Positions 50,758 to 61,355 of a DNA stretch of 62,000 nt are shown piece by piece. The position numbers and the translations under genes were made by a program. The first letter of the stretch is position 1. Each line of letters begins with the position of its first letter. The notes under the pieces were generated by a model. It was not told the origin of the DNA, did no database searches, and worked only from the letters and a program-made list of their open reading frames with translations. Source of the DNA: Glandiceps talaboti (lineage: Eukaryota > Hemichordata > Enteropneusta > Spengelidae); assembly GCF_964340395.1 (NCBI RefSeq), contig NC_135568.1:14016776-14078775 (forward strand), written 5' to 3'.

Positions 50758-50800
50758 GGACATTCCCCTTTTAATACCTCCCGTACCCTTACGGGAGGTA
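47119..50800. mobile_element. Subterminal-inverted-repeat element with 146-bp tandem core
   Basis: The 5-prime motif (GCCTCCCGTAAGGG, 47137-47150) is the complement of the 3-prime CCCTTACGGGAGG, which also forms an 11-bp stem (50775-50800). The interior holds degenerate tandem units with a TTATGCAAAT core at 47431, 47574, 50114, 50262 and 50409 (spacing 143-148), then a CAGA/CA microsatellite (50687-50757). Interior tandem repeats, a microsatellite and a 3-prime hairpin resemble non-autonomous Helentron (DINE-1/HINE) elements; that assignment is inference. It is interrupted by element copy B. Confidence 0.55.
47693..50081. mobile_element. TTAA-flanked inverted-repeat DNA element, copy B
   Basis: 2389 bp with the same ends as copy A and TTAA flanks (47689-47692, 50082-50085). 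Long inverted repeats are at about 47693-48385 and 49405-50081. It sits in the tandem repeat at GCAGTCTTAAGATA; neighbouring units near 50226-50240 and 50517-50530 show the unfilled site. It lacks the TA-flanked insertion found in copy A. The central kilobase (48386-49404) matches copy A and holds no transposase. Confidence 0.92.
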
Positions 50801-53066
50801 AAAAACGTCAAGATGACTGTTGACAGTCTAGATCTTACGCTATGGCATCCAATGTAGGACATACCTCATTCAAGTCTTTATCGATTCGATAAAAAGTCAA
50901 TCAATTACCATAAATGTCGGAGTAAAATGTTTAAATCTATAAACATTTCAGAAAAGACCCCATATAGCACGTTGACAATATCCAATGGCGTGTAGTTGTA
51001 AGAGTGGCATATACTCGGGTATTTGTACGAGTGCTTAGGATGGCCTGTGCGACAACACGAGTGAAGGTAGAAAGTGAAGGCGCAGAAACACCATTTAAAT
51101 AAAGGTACAGTATTTGCTAACTGAAGTCAGGTAATGCAATAAAGCTGGTTCTTTTTACTCGAACCTGTCACTTTATCTGTATATCAAAGCACCACCGCCA
51201 CCATGATATATACTCCTTGACCCTGTTTATATTTTAGCAAACCAATAAAAAGGTAATAAACTTCGAATTGTATTCTAAGTTATAAATTCAGTAAGTACTT
51301 GACATACCATAAATACAGACATATAGGTCGTTTGACATTTGGTTTTGTAACCTGAAGTCAACTTAACATTGATTAAATATACACACGAAATTACAGTTTA
51401 ATGTGTGTCTTTTTTGCAATCAACCATGATAGTTCAAAGCATATAAAAGAACTGTCTTGGATAACACAAAGTTAGCAATTCTTCTTTCCATGATTATATT
51501 CCTAGAGACAAAACTCAAAATGACTGGGGTAAAATTTTATCAATTTGTTATTTAATGTGTAAATAGTATCATGGGTACGGATATTGTTATCAAAATTTCC
51601 TTCAGTGTTGTGGCCATACCATTCGCGATATCCATAACTTCAATGTCGAAGATTGACCTCGTAACCCATTTCTTTTATGTTTCTTTATGTTCGGAATCGT
51701 CGAGTTTTCTGATGGCATTTAACATGACGATCACGGCGTTAAACGTCCCATAAAAGAAGTGTAATGTGGTGAAGAACGACATTACCCTGTTCTAAAACTG
51801 TACTGATAATAAAAGGATAATGTGTTTATTCTAGAAAAACAATGAATACATGTGTCGCTTACTGGTTTCTTAGTCTTATGTCACTAAGGTGAGGCTGATC
51901 TGTACCTGGCGTTTATCTATACTATAAAAGGAAACCAGAAAACCATAATTTTCAGCTCGGATCACTCTACATGTATAAATAGTGGTCTGAGTTTTCACAA
52001 ATGATGGCACAATCTCTCTGAAATTTAATTTATAGAAATAATTAGAATGTTTGGATTCGAAAAGTCCTGCAGTATACCGGGGCGAGGCATTCCGGTACAC
52101 GAGCATGGTTAGGAGCTAAACACTTTTGAATCAATATCCAAAACATTTGGATTTGAATTATTACTCAACTTCTAATTTTTTTTCCAGCTTTCCTCGCACA
52201 AAATTACAACCACTTTATTTTAAGATTTGCCAATAAGTGCAACTCTACGTTAGGTTGATCTCGCGATGTAGAATCAGTTATATCGATCTGACTTCTCTGG
52301 GTCCCCTATAAGTACATAGAGAAGCGCACATAGGATGAACCTCACCTTTGTTCCTCTTTGACTCATGCCGAATCAGTCTAGCAGTCAGATCACTTTGGCT
52401 AGCCAGGCTCCTTGTCAATAAGAGTCTGTTTACATAGAACACGGTTTCTATTCGTATACAATGAAGTCATTATGTCTTGTGCATTATTAATTCACTTTAT
52501 GAAACAGTGCACAGAACATAAACAAGAACATATAAAGTATACAATACACTTACCGTATTAAGCACAATCCTATGATATGATCTGATGTGAAACGGTGCTT
52601 AGCTATTGTAGTTATGTGGTTACTTAGCCAGAGTGGGGGAGGGGTAGTGGACGCAAACATACGTTTTTTTATCAAAAAGGTTGTCACAAACACGACTCAT
52701 GACACTATTTGCATAGCAACATATAAATGCTACTGTAGTGGTTGATGGATGACGTGACAAAATTGTTCATTTTTTCCTTCAGATAACTTACAGAGTAGTC
52801 AATTCACTAGGGCTAAGTCTTCTAATTCCAAGGAAAAGTGTGTAAGGCAGTGTGTACTCTTATTGCAATAAAAATGGGCTCAAATCGATTTTAATTTTGG
52901 TTTTTTTCATACACGATAGACAAGTAAACATGTCAAGTTGTGTAATATTATATAGTACGTCAAAACTGACATGTTTTTGATAATGTTAATCAATTCTGAA
53001 GGCCCTTGTTCGATTATGGTTACACAATATTCAATAACATGACATCCCCATGACGTGGTTTACATA
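50801..53066. other. Gene-free stretch
   Basis: No coding signal. 51005-51090 resembles the left arm of the hairpin at 53067. Frames of 60-76 codons here are not supported. Confidence 0.4.
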
Positions 53067-53190
53067 TACTCGGGGTATTTGCACGAGTGCTTGCGATGAT
53101 CGATATCTGCGGCAGTACTTTCACGCGCACAGAGCGTGAAAGTCTGCCACAACATCGCATGCGGCTGTGCAAATACCATATCCCCGAGTA
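53067..53190. repeat. 124-bp imperfect hairpin
   Basis: TACTCGGGGTATTTGCAC pairs with GTGCAAATACC and CCCCGAGTA, and GCAGTACTTTCACGC with GCGTGAAAGTCTGC. The tip contains CGCACAGA. Confidence 0.8.
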
Positions 53191-54132
53191 CCCACACTGG
53201 CGACATGAAGCATCATAGGGTTATTATTCCCATGGATCTATTATCTTAATAACAGAGTCATATGATTCCATACGTTTATCAGAAACAACAAGTTTCCGTC
53301 AACATCAGACTGTGCAACGAACGATAGCGTACTCATTTGCATGTCTTTTACATACAGATATGCAATAATGTTTTCGGTGTGTTGCACTGCAGTGCTATCG
53401 CACCTGTGGAAATACCCGGACAACTACTCTCTGATACATATAATGTTCTCCTGATAACGTTTATAATTTGATATTTCGAAGGGACTATAAACACCAACCG
53501 TATGCTATATAATCGTCTTACAGTCGTTTTCTGCCACACTTTGAGGAAAATTGAGCGCTAAATAACATCAGAAGTAGTCAAAACTATGTGGCTATTAAAA
53601 ACAGACCATGTACGTAGCCAAAGATGAAGTGATTTATCTAAAACAAAGTTGGCAGAATGCTTTGACTGGTTCAGAATGCCATCAACTTTTGTTGTCAAAC
53701 ACTGTAATAGTGATCTTTTCAAAGGTGGCTACAGCTACCCTGTGCTACCATGACCCTCAGTTACGTCATTTCCTGGTCCATAACCTGTTTTTCAACTACT
53801 CCTAGTGGCCAAAATATGAAATCTTTTGTCTTTCTGATAACGGGACAATAAGTCCACCCCACCCCACCCTCCGTGGCTACACACTTTTAAAAAAATGCAA
53901 TTATATGCCCTACACACACACACACACACGCGTGACCTCCTCCTAATTATCATGTCTAATATTGATATTTTAAATTTCACTGAAATATATTGTTTTTCTG
54001 ATCGATGAAATAATATTCACGTTACAGCTAGTGCAAAAATGTAATAAAGAAGTACACACTTGATGTCGATGAGAACATAACTTGTCCAGTGTCGAACAAT
54101 AGCACTCCTCTGATAATATAACACTATTATGT

Positions 54133-54205
54133 AAAGGCCAGGGTTTCAGTCCCAGGCTCATGCATTAGACTAATGCATGAACCTGGGACTGAAACCCTGG
54201 CCTTT
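54133..54205. repeat. 73-bp near-perfect palindrome
   Basis: 36-base arms with one mismatch (54133-54168 and 54170-54205) separated by one base. The arms contain CAGGGTTTCAGTCCCAGG. Confidence 0.95.
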
Positions 54206-54489
54206 AAATTATGATTTTACTAAGGAATGTAACGATCCATAACGCATATTGATCAAACGAATGAACATAGAAATATTTTGGGTTCATTTTAACAGTTAAT
54301 AGAAAACCAATGGTGTTTTAGCACTGATCAATTAATGCAACTACCCATGTCTTAGCATGTGACATGTCTCATATCATTACGAATTGCCACGAACAGACAA
54401 AGTCGATGCCATTCGTTCCATCATTATATTATGGCTAAACTTTGTGTATTGACAGAGTACATGTTATCCCTTGAAAAACTAGTATTTTA

Positions 54490-54520
<31 letters not shown>

Positions 54521-54684
54521 GAGACAAAATCAAGTAATTCATCTATCTGTGCATATCTCAATGTTTAATGTCTTTGATTTCCAGCAAAGCAAACATTTAC
54601 ATATCTTTAGTAAGTTAAAGTCCTACAAGTTATCTAGCAAATTATACTCGGGGTTTTCCAACATACATGCAGTACTTGTTCCAA

Positions 54685-54721
54685 TGACCTTTACTAGGTC
54701 ATGACCCCAGGTCATAGGTCA
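54685..54721 (+). promoter_or_regulatory. Cluster of five nuclear-receptor half-sites
   Basis: TGACCT (54685), AGGTCA (54696), TGACCC (54702) and AGGTCATAGGTCA (54709-54721). The last is a perfect DR1, and 54696-54707 is an abutting inverted pair. No transcript is mapped nearby, so function is inferred. Confidence 0.4.
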
Positions 54722-55237
54722 TGGACTTTACATAAATACCCTTCACTTCTTGTGACAGAGTGTGGGCTGATTGTCCTGTAAATAACAAATGGTGTCTGTA
54801 CTCTAATTTTTGATGAATTGTGACAGGATAAATAATTATGAAATTAAATTGTGCACATTCACTCATATTTTGACTGGGGACTAAAGGTGAGATTTACTTA
54901 GTCACAAAAAGTCACAAACATGTCATTTACACTAACTTGTTGCAACTTATCCAAAAAATATACAAAAAAATAAGATGTTTCAAATCAGCCATGAGACAGA
55001 CCTGCTGTACATGGATATGGAATTCTGGGTATGAAAGCAATGCTGGTGCTTCATAATGTATACTCATGTCACCCTTGCCTGTAGTGTATCTATCAATTTG
55101 TCTATTGTTATACCTAATTATAGTAGTAGGGCTATTGGCTACCTAAAGCAGCTAGGACGAAATCAACCTTTTGACTCTAATCATGCACAAAGATAGGAAC
55201 TACTTCTCTGTCCATATATGCAAGTGTGAAAGTTTAA

Positions 55238-55602
55238 AGCTGCACTGGCTGCAACTGGAAAGTTTTTGAAACTGTTATATTTAGGTATAATGACTTGCTC
55301 ATAAAACATCATACACCCTTTTGAAAGTAACGAATCACCTGCAGGTAGATGTATTTGTGCACCTGTACACATAATATGGTACAATAAATTCAATCATATT
55401 GATTTTTAGGTCTACACTCAAAAATCAACGCGCCCAACAACAACGATCACAATTTCAAAACGATGCTGTACTACTTCTGGATATACTGGACCCCTAATTA
55501 ATGTAAATAATGCCTAATTATTCATATCTTAACAATTTTCAATGAATGTATTTGTGGTTGTCTAATCAAAAAAATAATACTTCAGTCACAGCTAGTGCAG
55601 CT
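55238..55602. mobile_element. TTAA-flanked miniature element, second family
   Basis: 365 bp; begins AGCTGCACTGGCTG and ends CAGCTAGTGCAGCT, between TTAA (55234-55237 and 55603-55606). The ends differ from those of copies A and B, so this is a separate TTAA family. Non-coding. Confidence 0.82.
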
Positions 55603-55610
55603 TTAACGTA

Positions 55611-55753
55611 CTGCCACTATTCAAATTGTCAAATTTCTCCCTGCACTTGAAATTGACTGATTTAATATTTCCCAAGTTCAAAGTTTGTTCATGATAAATA
55701 ACCAATAGTATACATATTTATACATTTCATCAAGGTTTTCCCAAGACCAGTTG
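55611..55753 (+). repeat. 143-bp direct repeat, left copy
   Basis: Matches 60447-60589 with about three differences, all C here and T there. Starts a few bases after the TTAA element. Confidence 0.92.
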
Positions 55754-56465
55754 AAACCTTTGATTTTTTCAAAAGCATTGGTAGGTATGATACTTACTAG
55801 TACTAGATTGTTTATAGCATGTTGTTTTTTTCTTACAGATATGTCTCGCTAGCCCAAAGACATGTCGTTGGATTCTAATCTAGTAATCCTACAGCAATGC
55901 CATGATTTATTCCCCTCAAACCAAAGAAATTACCACCAACAGCTATGCTAAAATTTAAGTGGGTCTTACGTTGACTTGGGCACTTGTAATTGGCCACCAT
56001 CATCAATTATATCATAGGTTTACATATAATATCCACTTAGATTTAGCAGAGCTGTTTGTAATACAGTACTTAACCATACTACCGGTAGCTTCCATGGTAA
56101 CCTCTTCTCAAAGTCGGGGTTGGGTGCTCGCACACCCCTCCCTTGTAATGGTTGACACCTAGGTGTATTGCAGAGTGTATTCCTGTATAGGTGAATCTAT
56201 TCTAGTATGTGATGGGGGATTATTTGTATGATTTTAGCTTTTTGTCTTTGAATCTTTACTAAAAAACTAAGCTTGCTAAATGAAGGTATTGGGCCCTTGC
56301 TTGAGTGTGGGCGCTAACACGGTTCACTACGGTAATTTCAAATTTCTATGCTTCAAAAGGGATAAGACTGTATGATGACTTGGTTAGAGAGCGGCCACTG
56401 ACAACAACAAGTCTGTAGACTACAGGTAATTTCTCGCAGCTCAGACAGAACACTTATCTCACTGG
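55754..56465. other. Downstream flank of the Kelch gene
   Basis: Presumed 3-prime UTR and intergenic DNA on the minus strand. A possible AATAAA on the minus strand is TTTATT near 55906-55911. No other gene seen. Confidence 0.4.
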
Positions 56466-58274
56466 CTACACTGTAGTTTGTATACTGAGAGCTGCCATGG
56501 CAATGCTTGGATCAGGGAGTGTATTTGGGAGTGTTAGTAAACAGCAGGTGTGTCCACTCACTGGTGATACCATGCTTCCAGCAACATGCCATCCTACAGC
56601 GGGATCATACACAATTATTGCTGATGTCTCTCGTTGTTTCATTGATGAATAACCTCCAAGGATATAGATTTTATCCTCTAGAACCACTGGGGAGAAGACA
56701 CTTCTTGAGAAAGGTATCTGATCAAGAATCTGCCAAAAGTCCGAATGAGGGTCGTAGCATTCCACAGCGGAAACATCTGATCGCGTACGTGACGACGACT
56801 GATTAACGCCTCCAATGACATAGATCTTTTCATTGAGAACACACATACCGTGTAAGTAACGAGCAACTTTCATAGGTGCCTTCTCCATCATATTTCCTGA
56901 TATGGGATCATAGATCATGGCAGTATTAGTTGATTTGCCATTGACATAAACGTCGCCTCCCGTGAGGTAGATTTCATCAAAGAGGACAGCACCTGCATGG
57001 CAACTCATGGAAGACATCAATGGGGTAGCTAACTGCCAACAGTTATTTTCTGGTGTGTAGACTTCAACTGAGCCAGTTCTTTGACTTGTACTTTCTGAGA
57101 CTTCAGTGATACCTCCTAGTGCATACAACTTTCCATTAAACACACAAAGACTAAAATTAGTTCGTCCTGTGTTCATGGATGCAAGCTGGATCCATTGATT
57201 GATACGTGGATCGTACCGATGTGTTGATGCAAGAACTTTTTTCTCTGTAGGAGAGCCTAAACTCCATCCACCCACAGAATACAAGAATCCATCCATCATT
57301 GCAGCGCTATGGACATGCATGCTTTCTTCCATCTCGGCTAGCTCTATAACATCTTCGCCAATCTTGTAAGCTGTCACCTGACTATCGAGCTGATCTTTCA
57401 TGCCACCAACCACACAAATTGCCTGCTCAGTACCACGGACTTGAGTTCGACAAGTCTGTTTCTGGTTCTGTAGGTAAGGGTTTCTCTGATAATCTAAAGC
57501 TTCATCTAGCAAGCGAGCGCACTTTGGTACATCCCTCATAAAGTCTACCCTCCACACTTTCCTCTCCAAATCTTTCACTGGCATGAGAGGGAAACGAATC
57601 TTCTTCATCACCTGACTTGCACTACAGCGCCTGGCCTCCTTATCATGCTCAACCCAGGACACTGCAATTTCAAACAGATCCACCTCACTGCATTCTTTGA
57701 TGTCATTTCGCTTAAGGAAATTTACAACCTGCTCTGTCGACAAGAAATGAAAGTCCACTTGTCTTGCTGCGATGTTAAAATGATTGAGAATACAGTCAAA
57801 GGCAAGTCTTTCTATATCAGTGAAACAGAAAAGTTGAGCTAGTTGGTAAATTTTAACACTGGTTATAGCAGTAAGTGTAGAACTCATAAACTCTTTGCAC
57901 AGTTCAATAGCTTCATTAATCTGTAAATGCACAGCGGCTGACAGAACAAAGTCTAATGTCTGCATCGACAAATATAACTTTCCTGAGTATATGAAGTCTA
58001 ATATGGAGCTAAGACCCTCTGAAGGAACTCCTTGTAAATGTACTTCCATCTCCTGACTTTCTCTCATACCAACTGAGAACATAGCTTTGAAGTAATCACT
58101 TGATGCCACAAGTAGTTGACGGTGAGCTTGGTAAGATCGGAAGTCTTCAGATAATAAAGTGACGTCATGGAATAGGTCCTCTTCATGGAGTTGCTGGAAT
58201 GCTTGTATAATACTGTTCCCATAATTTGGTGCTGTACAACATGTTATCTTAGACTTCTGATGCAGATGTGCCAT
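56466..58274 (-). CDS. Kelch-like protein (BTB-BACK-Kelch)
   Basis: A 602-residue protein of the family that acts as substrate adaptor of CUL3 ubiquitin ligases in the cytosol. The BTB domain is at about 27-132 (DLFHDVTLLSEDF, then LVASSDYFKAMFS), BACK at about 137-245 (QLAQLFCFTDIERLAFDCIL, VDLFEIAVSWVEHD), and six Kelch repeats lie at about 284-585. Their Gly-Gly pairs are at 290, 335, 387, 439, 488 and 540 and are each followed by a YDP/W-type strand. Length and order are normal for the family. The closest remembered pattern is the KLHL9/13/26 group (RYDPRINQWIQLASMN, KAPMKVARYLHGMCVL), but I do not assign an orthologue. The start ATG (58272-58274) has A at -3 and G at +4. A CCTAG acceptor ends four bases before it, so an upstream non-coding exon is likely. 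The coding region has no intron, frameshift or stop. Confidence 0.97.
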   Translation of the reverse strand: MAHLHQKSKITCCTAPNYGNSIIQAFQQLHEEDLFHDVTLLSEDFRSYQAHRQLLVASSDYFKAMFSVGMRESQEMEVHLQGVPSEGLSSILDFIYSGKLYLSMQTLDFVLSAAVHLQINEAIELCKEFMSSTLTAITSVKIYQLAQLFCFTDIERLAFDCILNHFNIAARQVDFHFLSTEQVVNFLKRNDIKECSEVDLFEIAVSWVEHDKEARRCSASQVMKKIRFPLMPVKDLERKVWRVDFMRDVPKCARLLDEALDYQRNPYLQNQKQTCRTQVRGTEQAICVVGGMKDQLDSQVTAYKIGEDVIELAEMEESMHVHSAAMMDGFLYSVGGWSLGSPTEKKVLASTHRYDPRINQWIQLASMNTGRTNFSLCVFNGKLYALGGITEVSESTSQRTGSVEVYTPENNCWQLATPLMSSMSCHAGAVLFDEIYLTGGDVYVNGKSTNTAMIYDPISGNMMEKAPMKVARYLHGMCVLNEKIYVIGGVNQSSSRTRSDVSAVECYDPHSDFWQILDQIPFSRSVFSPVVLEDKIYILGGYSSMKQRETSAIIVYDPAVGWHVAGSMVSPVSGHTCCLLTLPNTLPDPSIAMAALSIQTTV

Positions 58275-58639
58275 GTTGCTAGGAAACCTATGGATAATGA
58301 GAGGTAAACAAATTAAGCCTTATAAACAAATGGATTAGCACAGCAGAAGGAATCACAGGATGATATAGTCTTGCAGCTAGATGTTCGGGCTTTCTTTCGA
58401 TACTATAAGCGAACGAAGTTCGCAGTGAGGGCTTGGATGTTCCATCCTCAATAGCGATGTTTGGGCGTGTGTCGTATTCTATCGGAAGAACATCCGAGGT
58501 CTAGCAGATAGACTAAGGATGATACAGACAGTGTATCAATAAATTCATATTAACTACATTATTAACATATTCATACTACAAGCCGCATTTACATGGGAAT
58601 AATTTTAACTGCCTATGAAATATTTAGTAGGTTCTTTCA
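58275..58639. other. Upstream flank of the Kelch gene
   Basis: Probably intron or 5-prime UTR. A GATGTTC/GAACATC-containing imperfect inverted tract lies at 58380-58510. No promoter element assigned. Confidence 0.4.
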
Positions 58640-59112
58640 TTTATGGTTTGATCCTCTAACAATCATCCTATCCTTTGTATGATTATTTTAGAGCTGCTAG
58701 TCACGACTATGATACTCGACTCTGTTTACATCAAAATCTATATCCAGATCATGCCAGATCAAACCCAGGTCAATTTTCTAGTTCTTTTTCTGCTGCAAAA
58801 ATTTGGAATGACATCCCTGTCAACATAAAATGTATAAATTCTTTATATCATTTTCAAACAAATCTCCAAGCAACATCTACTGGCACAGTATAACTGATAA
58901 ACTGTATATTTGTAATTTTAATCATGTGTACATAATACATTACATATTTTAAGTCATGTTAGCACCTTGCTGTGAATTTCCAAGCTGTATATTAATACAA
59001 ATGTATGTGAGGGGACTGGCCCAGACTAGCTGTAAGCTATATTTTGACTCCCCATTTACCCACTAGTATTATATTTATTTGGGAAAATAAACTGATTATC
59101 ATAATTTTTTTA
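58640..59112 (+). mobile_element. Truncated LINE, C-terminal and 3-prime UTR fragment
   Basis: Frame 58675-58893 encodes ASHDYDTRLCLHQNLY, then SSSFSAAKIWNDIPVNIK and SLYHFQTNLQ, the standard ending of CR1/L2-type ORF2 proteins (NYNTR...AKLWNSLP...FK). It continues in frame upstream without the catalytic domain. The 3-prime UTR includes GGGGACTGGCCCAGACTAGC and CTGTAAGCTATATTTTGAC, followed by an A/T-rich end. Orientation is opposite to the Kelch gene. Confidence 0.75.
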
Positions 59113-60446
59113 AAAAGGTACCTGTTTCGTTTACATGATGGTCACATGACAGAATTGCAGAAAATCTGGAAATGCTGCATTTCTGTTGTGTGACCAACAT
59201 GTATACAAAACCAGAAACTCCATTTTGTAAATATTACTGCTCTCGATCCCAAATTCCTCTTCAGGGTCACTTGTTTAGGTTTCCACTTTTCACGCAGTGT
59301 AGTTACACTCCCTTTATCACTGTAATATTCTATATACTGAAGGACATTAAACCACCACTTGTCAACACCACAACTCAAACATCGTATACAGGCATAATAA
59401 TATAAACAATTAGATAACATTGGTTTACTCACAGACAGTGGAGCGTTTCCCCTCCACTGTCTATGGTTTACTAATGTATACTAAAATGGTCAATTTGTTA
59501 AAAATCTATCATTCATTCAAGGCATTAATTGTCTAAAACACATGATCATTTGCATATTAATTGCATGCATGTAATAACATGCACTTCAGATCAAAGCAGT
59601 AAATCTTTTATGGCTAATACTTAGAGAGTATCCTGGAAAACAGTATTTCAAAACAACTGCAGTGTTTGTGATAAATGTGTACTGAAAGAGACTTGCAACA
59701 ATTGTACATTATAAATCTGCCATACAATTGACCCTTCAGTGACATTACATAGTCACCGTACTGAGGAAATCTGTATGCAATTATTGTTCTCATTTGTTAT
59801 TCACCAGTTGAGACATGTTAATTTATTGGTTCGCAGACCAAGCTAAGAATGTTATTGTGCGTGACCTACATACATTGTGTTTTGTCATGGCGGTGTTAGT
59901 TTCTTCACAGTCAGACACAATACACAGTGTGAATGCAGTCACTTTAGCCATTGTCATACATAGTTCTGATGACCTCTCACATCCTTCCAATCACACAAAC
60001 ACGACATGGCAAGAATATACACGTTCAACAGTGGAGTTACCACCACTTACAAAAAAAAGATATATATTGTATACTGTTACAGTGGTCATTTGTATCATGG
60101 GGGTATACCTCCATGTTTGTATATAGTCAATTTAGGTTAGTTGAATATGTGCAAAAGTTTTTCAGAAGAAATTAATTTCACTAACTAACTTTACAGTTGT
60201 CATATTTCTATCTTCAGTTGTTGTGAAAGGTGTCAGTTACACTGAATATGGTGGGTCAACCAGATGAGATGATTACAAGCAGTGTCTACTTTCCATATGC
60301 ACTGTCAGTCAAATCAATGTGTACCAAATCAATGTATAAGGTAATGAAAGATATTATGCTAGAGAGTTCAAAGACTAGGGTTAATTAGCAGGTTTGGGTA
60401 CCATGGTAAGAGAGGTGGGAAAGAGTGTGTGTCTAAACAAAAAGTA
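59113..60446. other. No gene seen
   Basis: A small hairpin, AGACAGTGGAG/CTCCACTGTCT, lies at 59433-59462. The 103-codon plus frame 59815-60126 has no recognised domain and is not called. Confidence 0.4.
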
Positions 60447-60589
60447 TTGCCACTATTCAAATTGTCAAATTTCTCCCTGTATTTGAAATTGACTGATTTA
60501 ATATTTCCCAAGTTCAAAGTTTGTTCATGATAAATAACCAATAGTATACATATTTATACATTTCATCAAGGTTTTCCCAAGACCAGTTG
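60447..60589 (+). repeat. 143-bp direct repeat, right copy
   Basis: Near-identical to 55611-55753; the two copies bracket the Kelch gene. Confidence 0.92.
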
Positions 60590-61197
60590 GATAACTGTAA
60601 AATAGATGTCTTGTGTTCAATCTCAGTCTAAGGTTCAATTCATTGTATTGTAACATTGTCTATAAAAATAGTGTGCTTAGTAACAGTTAGTCTAGATATT
60701 GGTGTCTTGTATTTTATGACCTCCTGTTATCAGATACTACACTTGGCGTTGATTGTTTAAATTGGACTTTCCAAAGAGTGCAATTGTTTATATACAGGGG
60801 TCTTATTAATATGAGTTTATCATGAAAGTCTATTCCTTTCATGGTGCTCATTTGAATTTGATTGTAGGAACCATGGTAACAGACATGAAACTTCACCAGA
60901 TTAAATTTCCATACCCAGTACCATAATTGTGTTGAGAAATATAACATAAATACACTAGAAAAGTAGTAGATTTTACTGGGCCACCATAATTCTTATTTCT
61001 CCTTTTACATAAATGATATTCAAAACTTTCTAATTTCCAGACTTCAGGCTTATGATTCAAATTTATATTAATCAAATAAGACAGGCTCCACATTTGTAAA
61101 TTCTGTTTTCCATATACATATTAATTGATGTGATGCCAACATATATTATCAATAATTTTCATTGTCACTTTTCACACAGCTTTATATATTTTAGATG
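60590..61197. other. No feature seen
   Basis: AT-rich sequence without coding signal. Confidence 0.35.
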
Positions 61198-61355
61198 TTA
61201 TTCCCCAACATTTTCCTTCATTCAGCCAAGGAAAATATGAGTGACCTAAGGGGCCTCTGCTTTGTCACTACTCGTCTAGTGACTCGTAGTGACAGAGAGA
61301 CCTTTAGGTCGCAAATATTTTCCAGCTGAATGAAGAAAAATATTGGAGAATATTA
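61198..61355. repeat. 158-bp hairpin element
   Basis: The outer arms (TTATTCCCCAACATTTTCC; complement at 61337-61355) and ATTCAGC...GCTGAAT pair. The centre GTCACTACTCGTCTAGTGAC-type text is itself palindromic. Confidence 0.75.

Larger units (their letters stand above)
53191..55237. other. No gene seen
   Basis: Contains (CA)n at about 53911-53928, the palindrome 54133-54205, (GTT)n at 54491-54521 and a nuclear-receptor half-site cluster at 54685-54721. Confidence 0.4.

Noticed and set aside
59815-60175. Two overlapping plus frames of 103 and 74 codons
   Set aside because: Overlap in different frames with no domain; likely chance.
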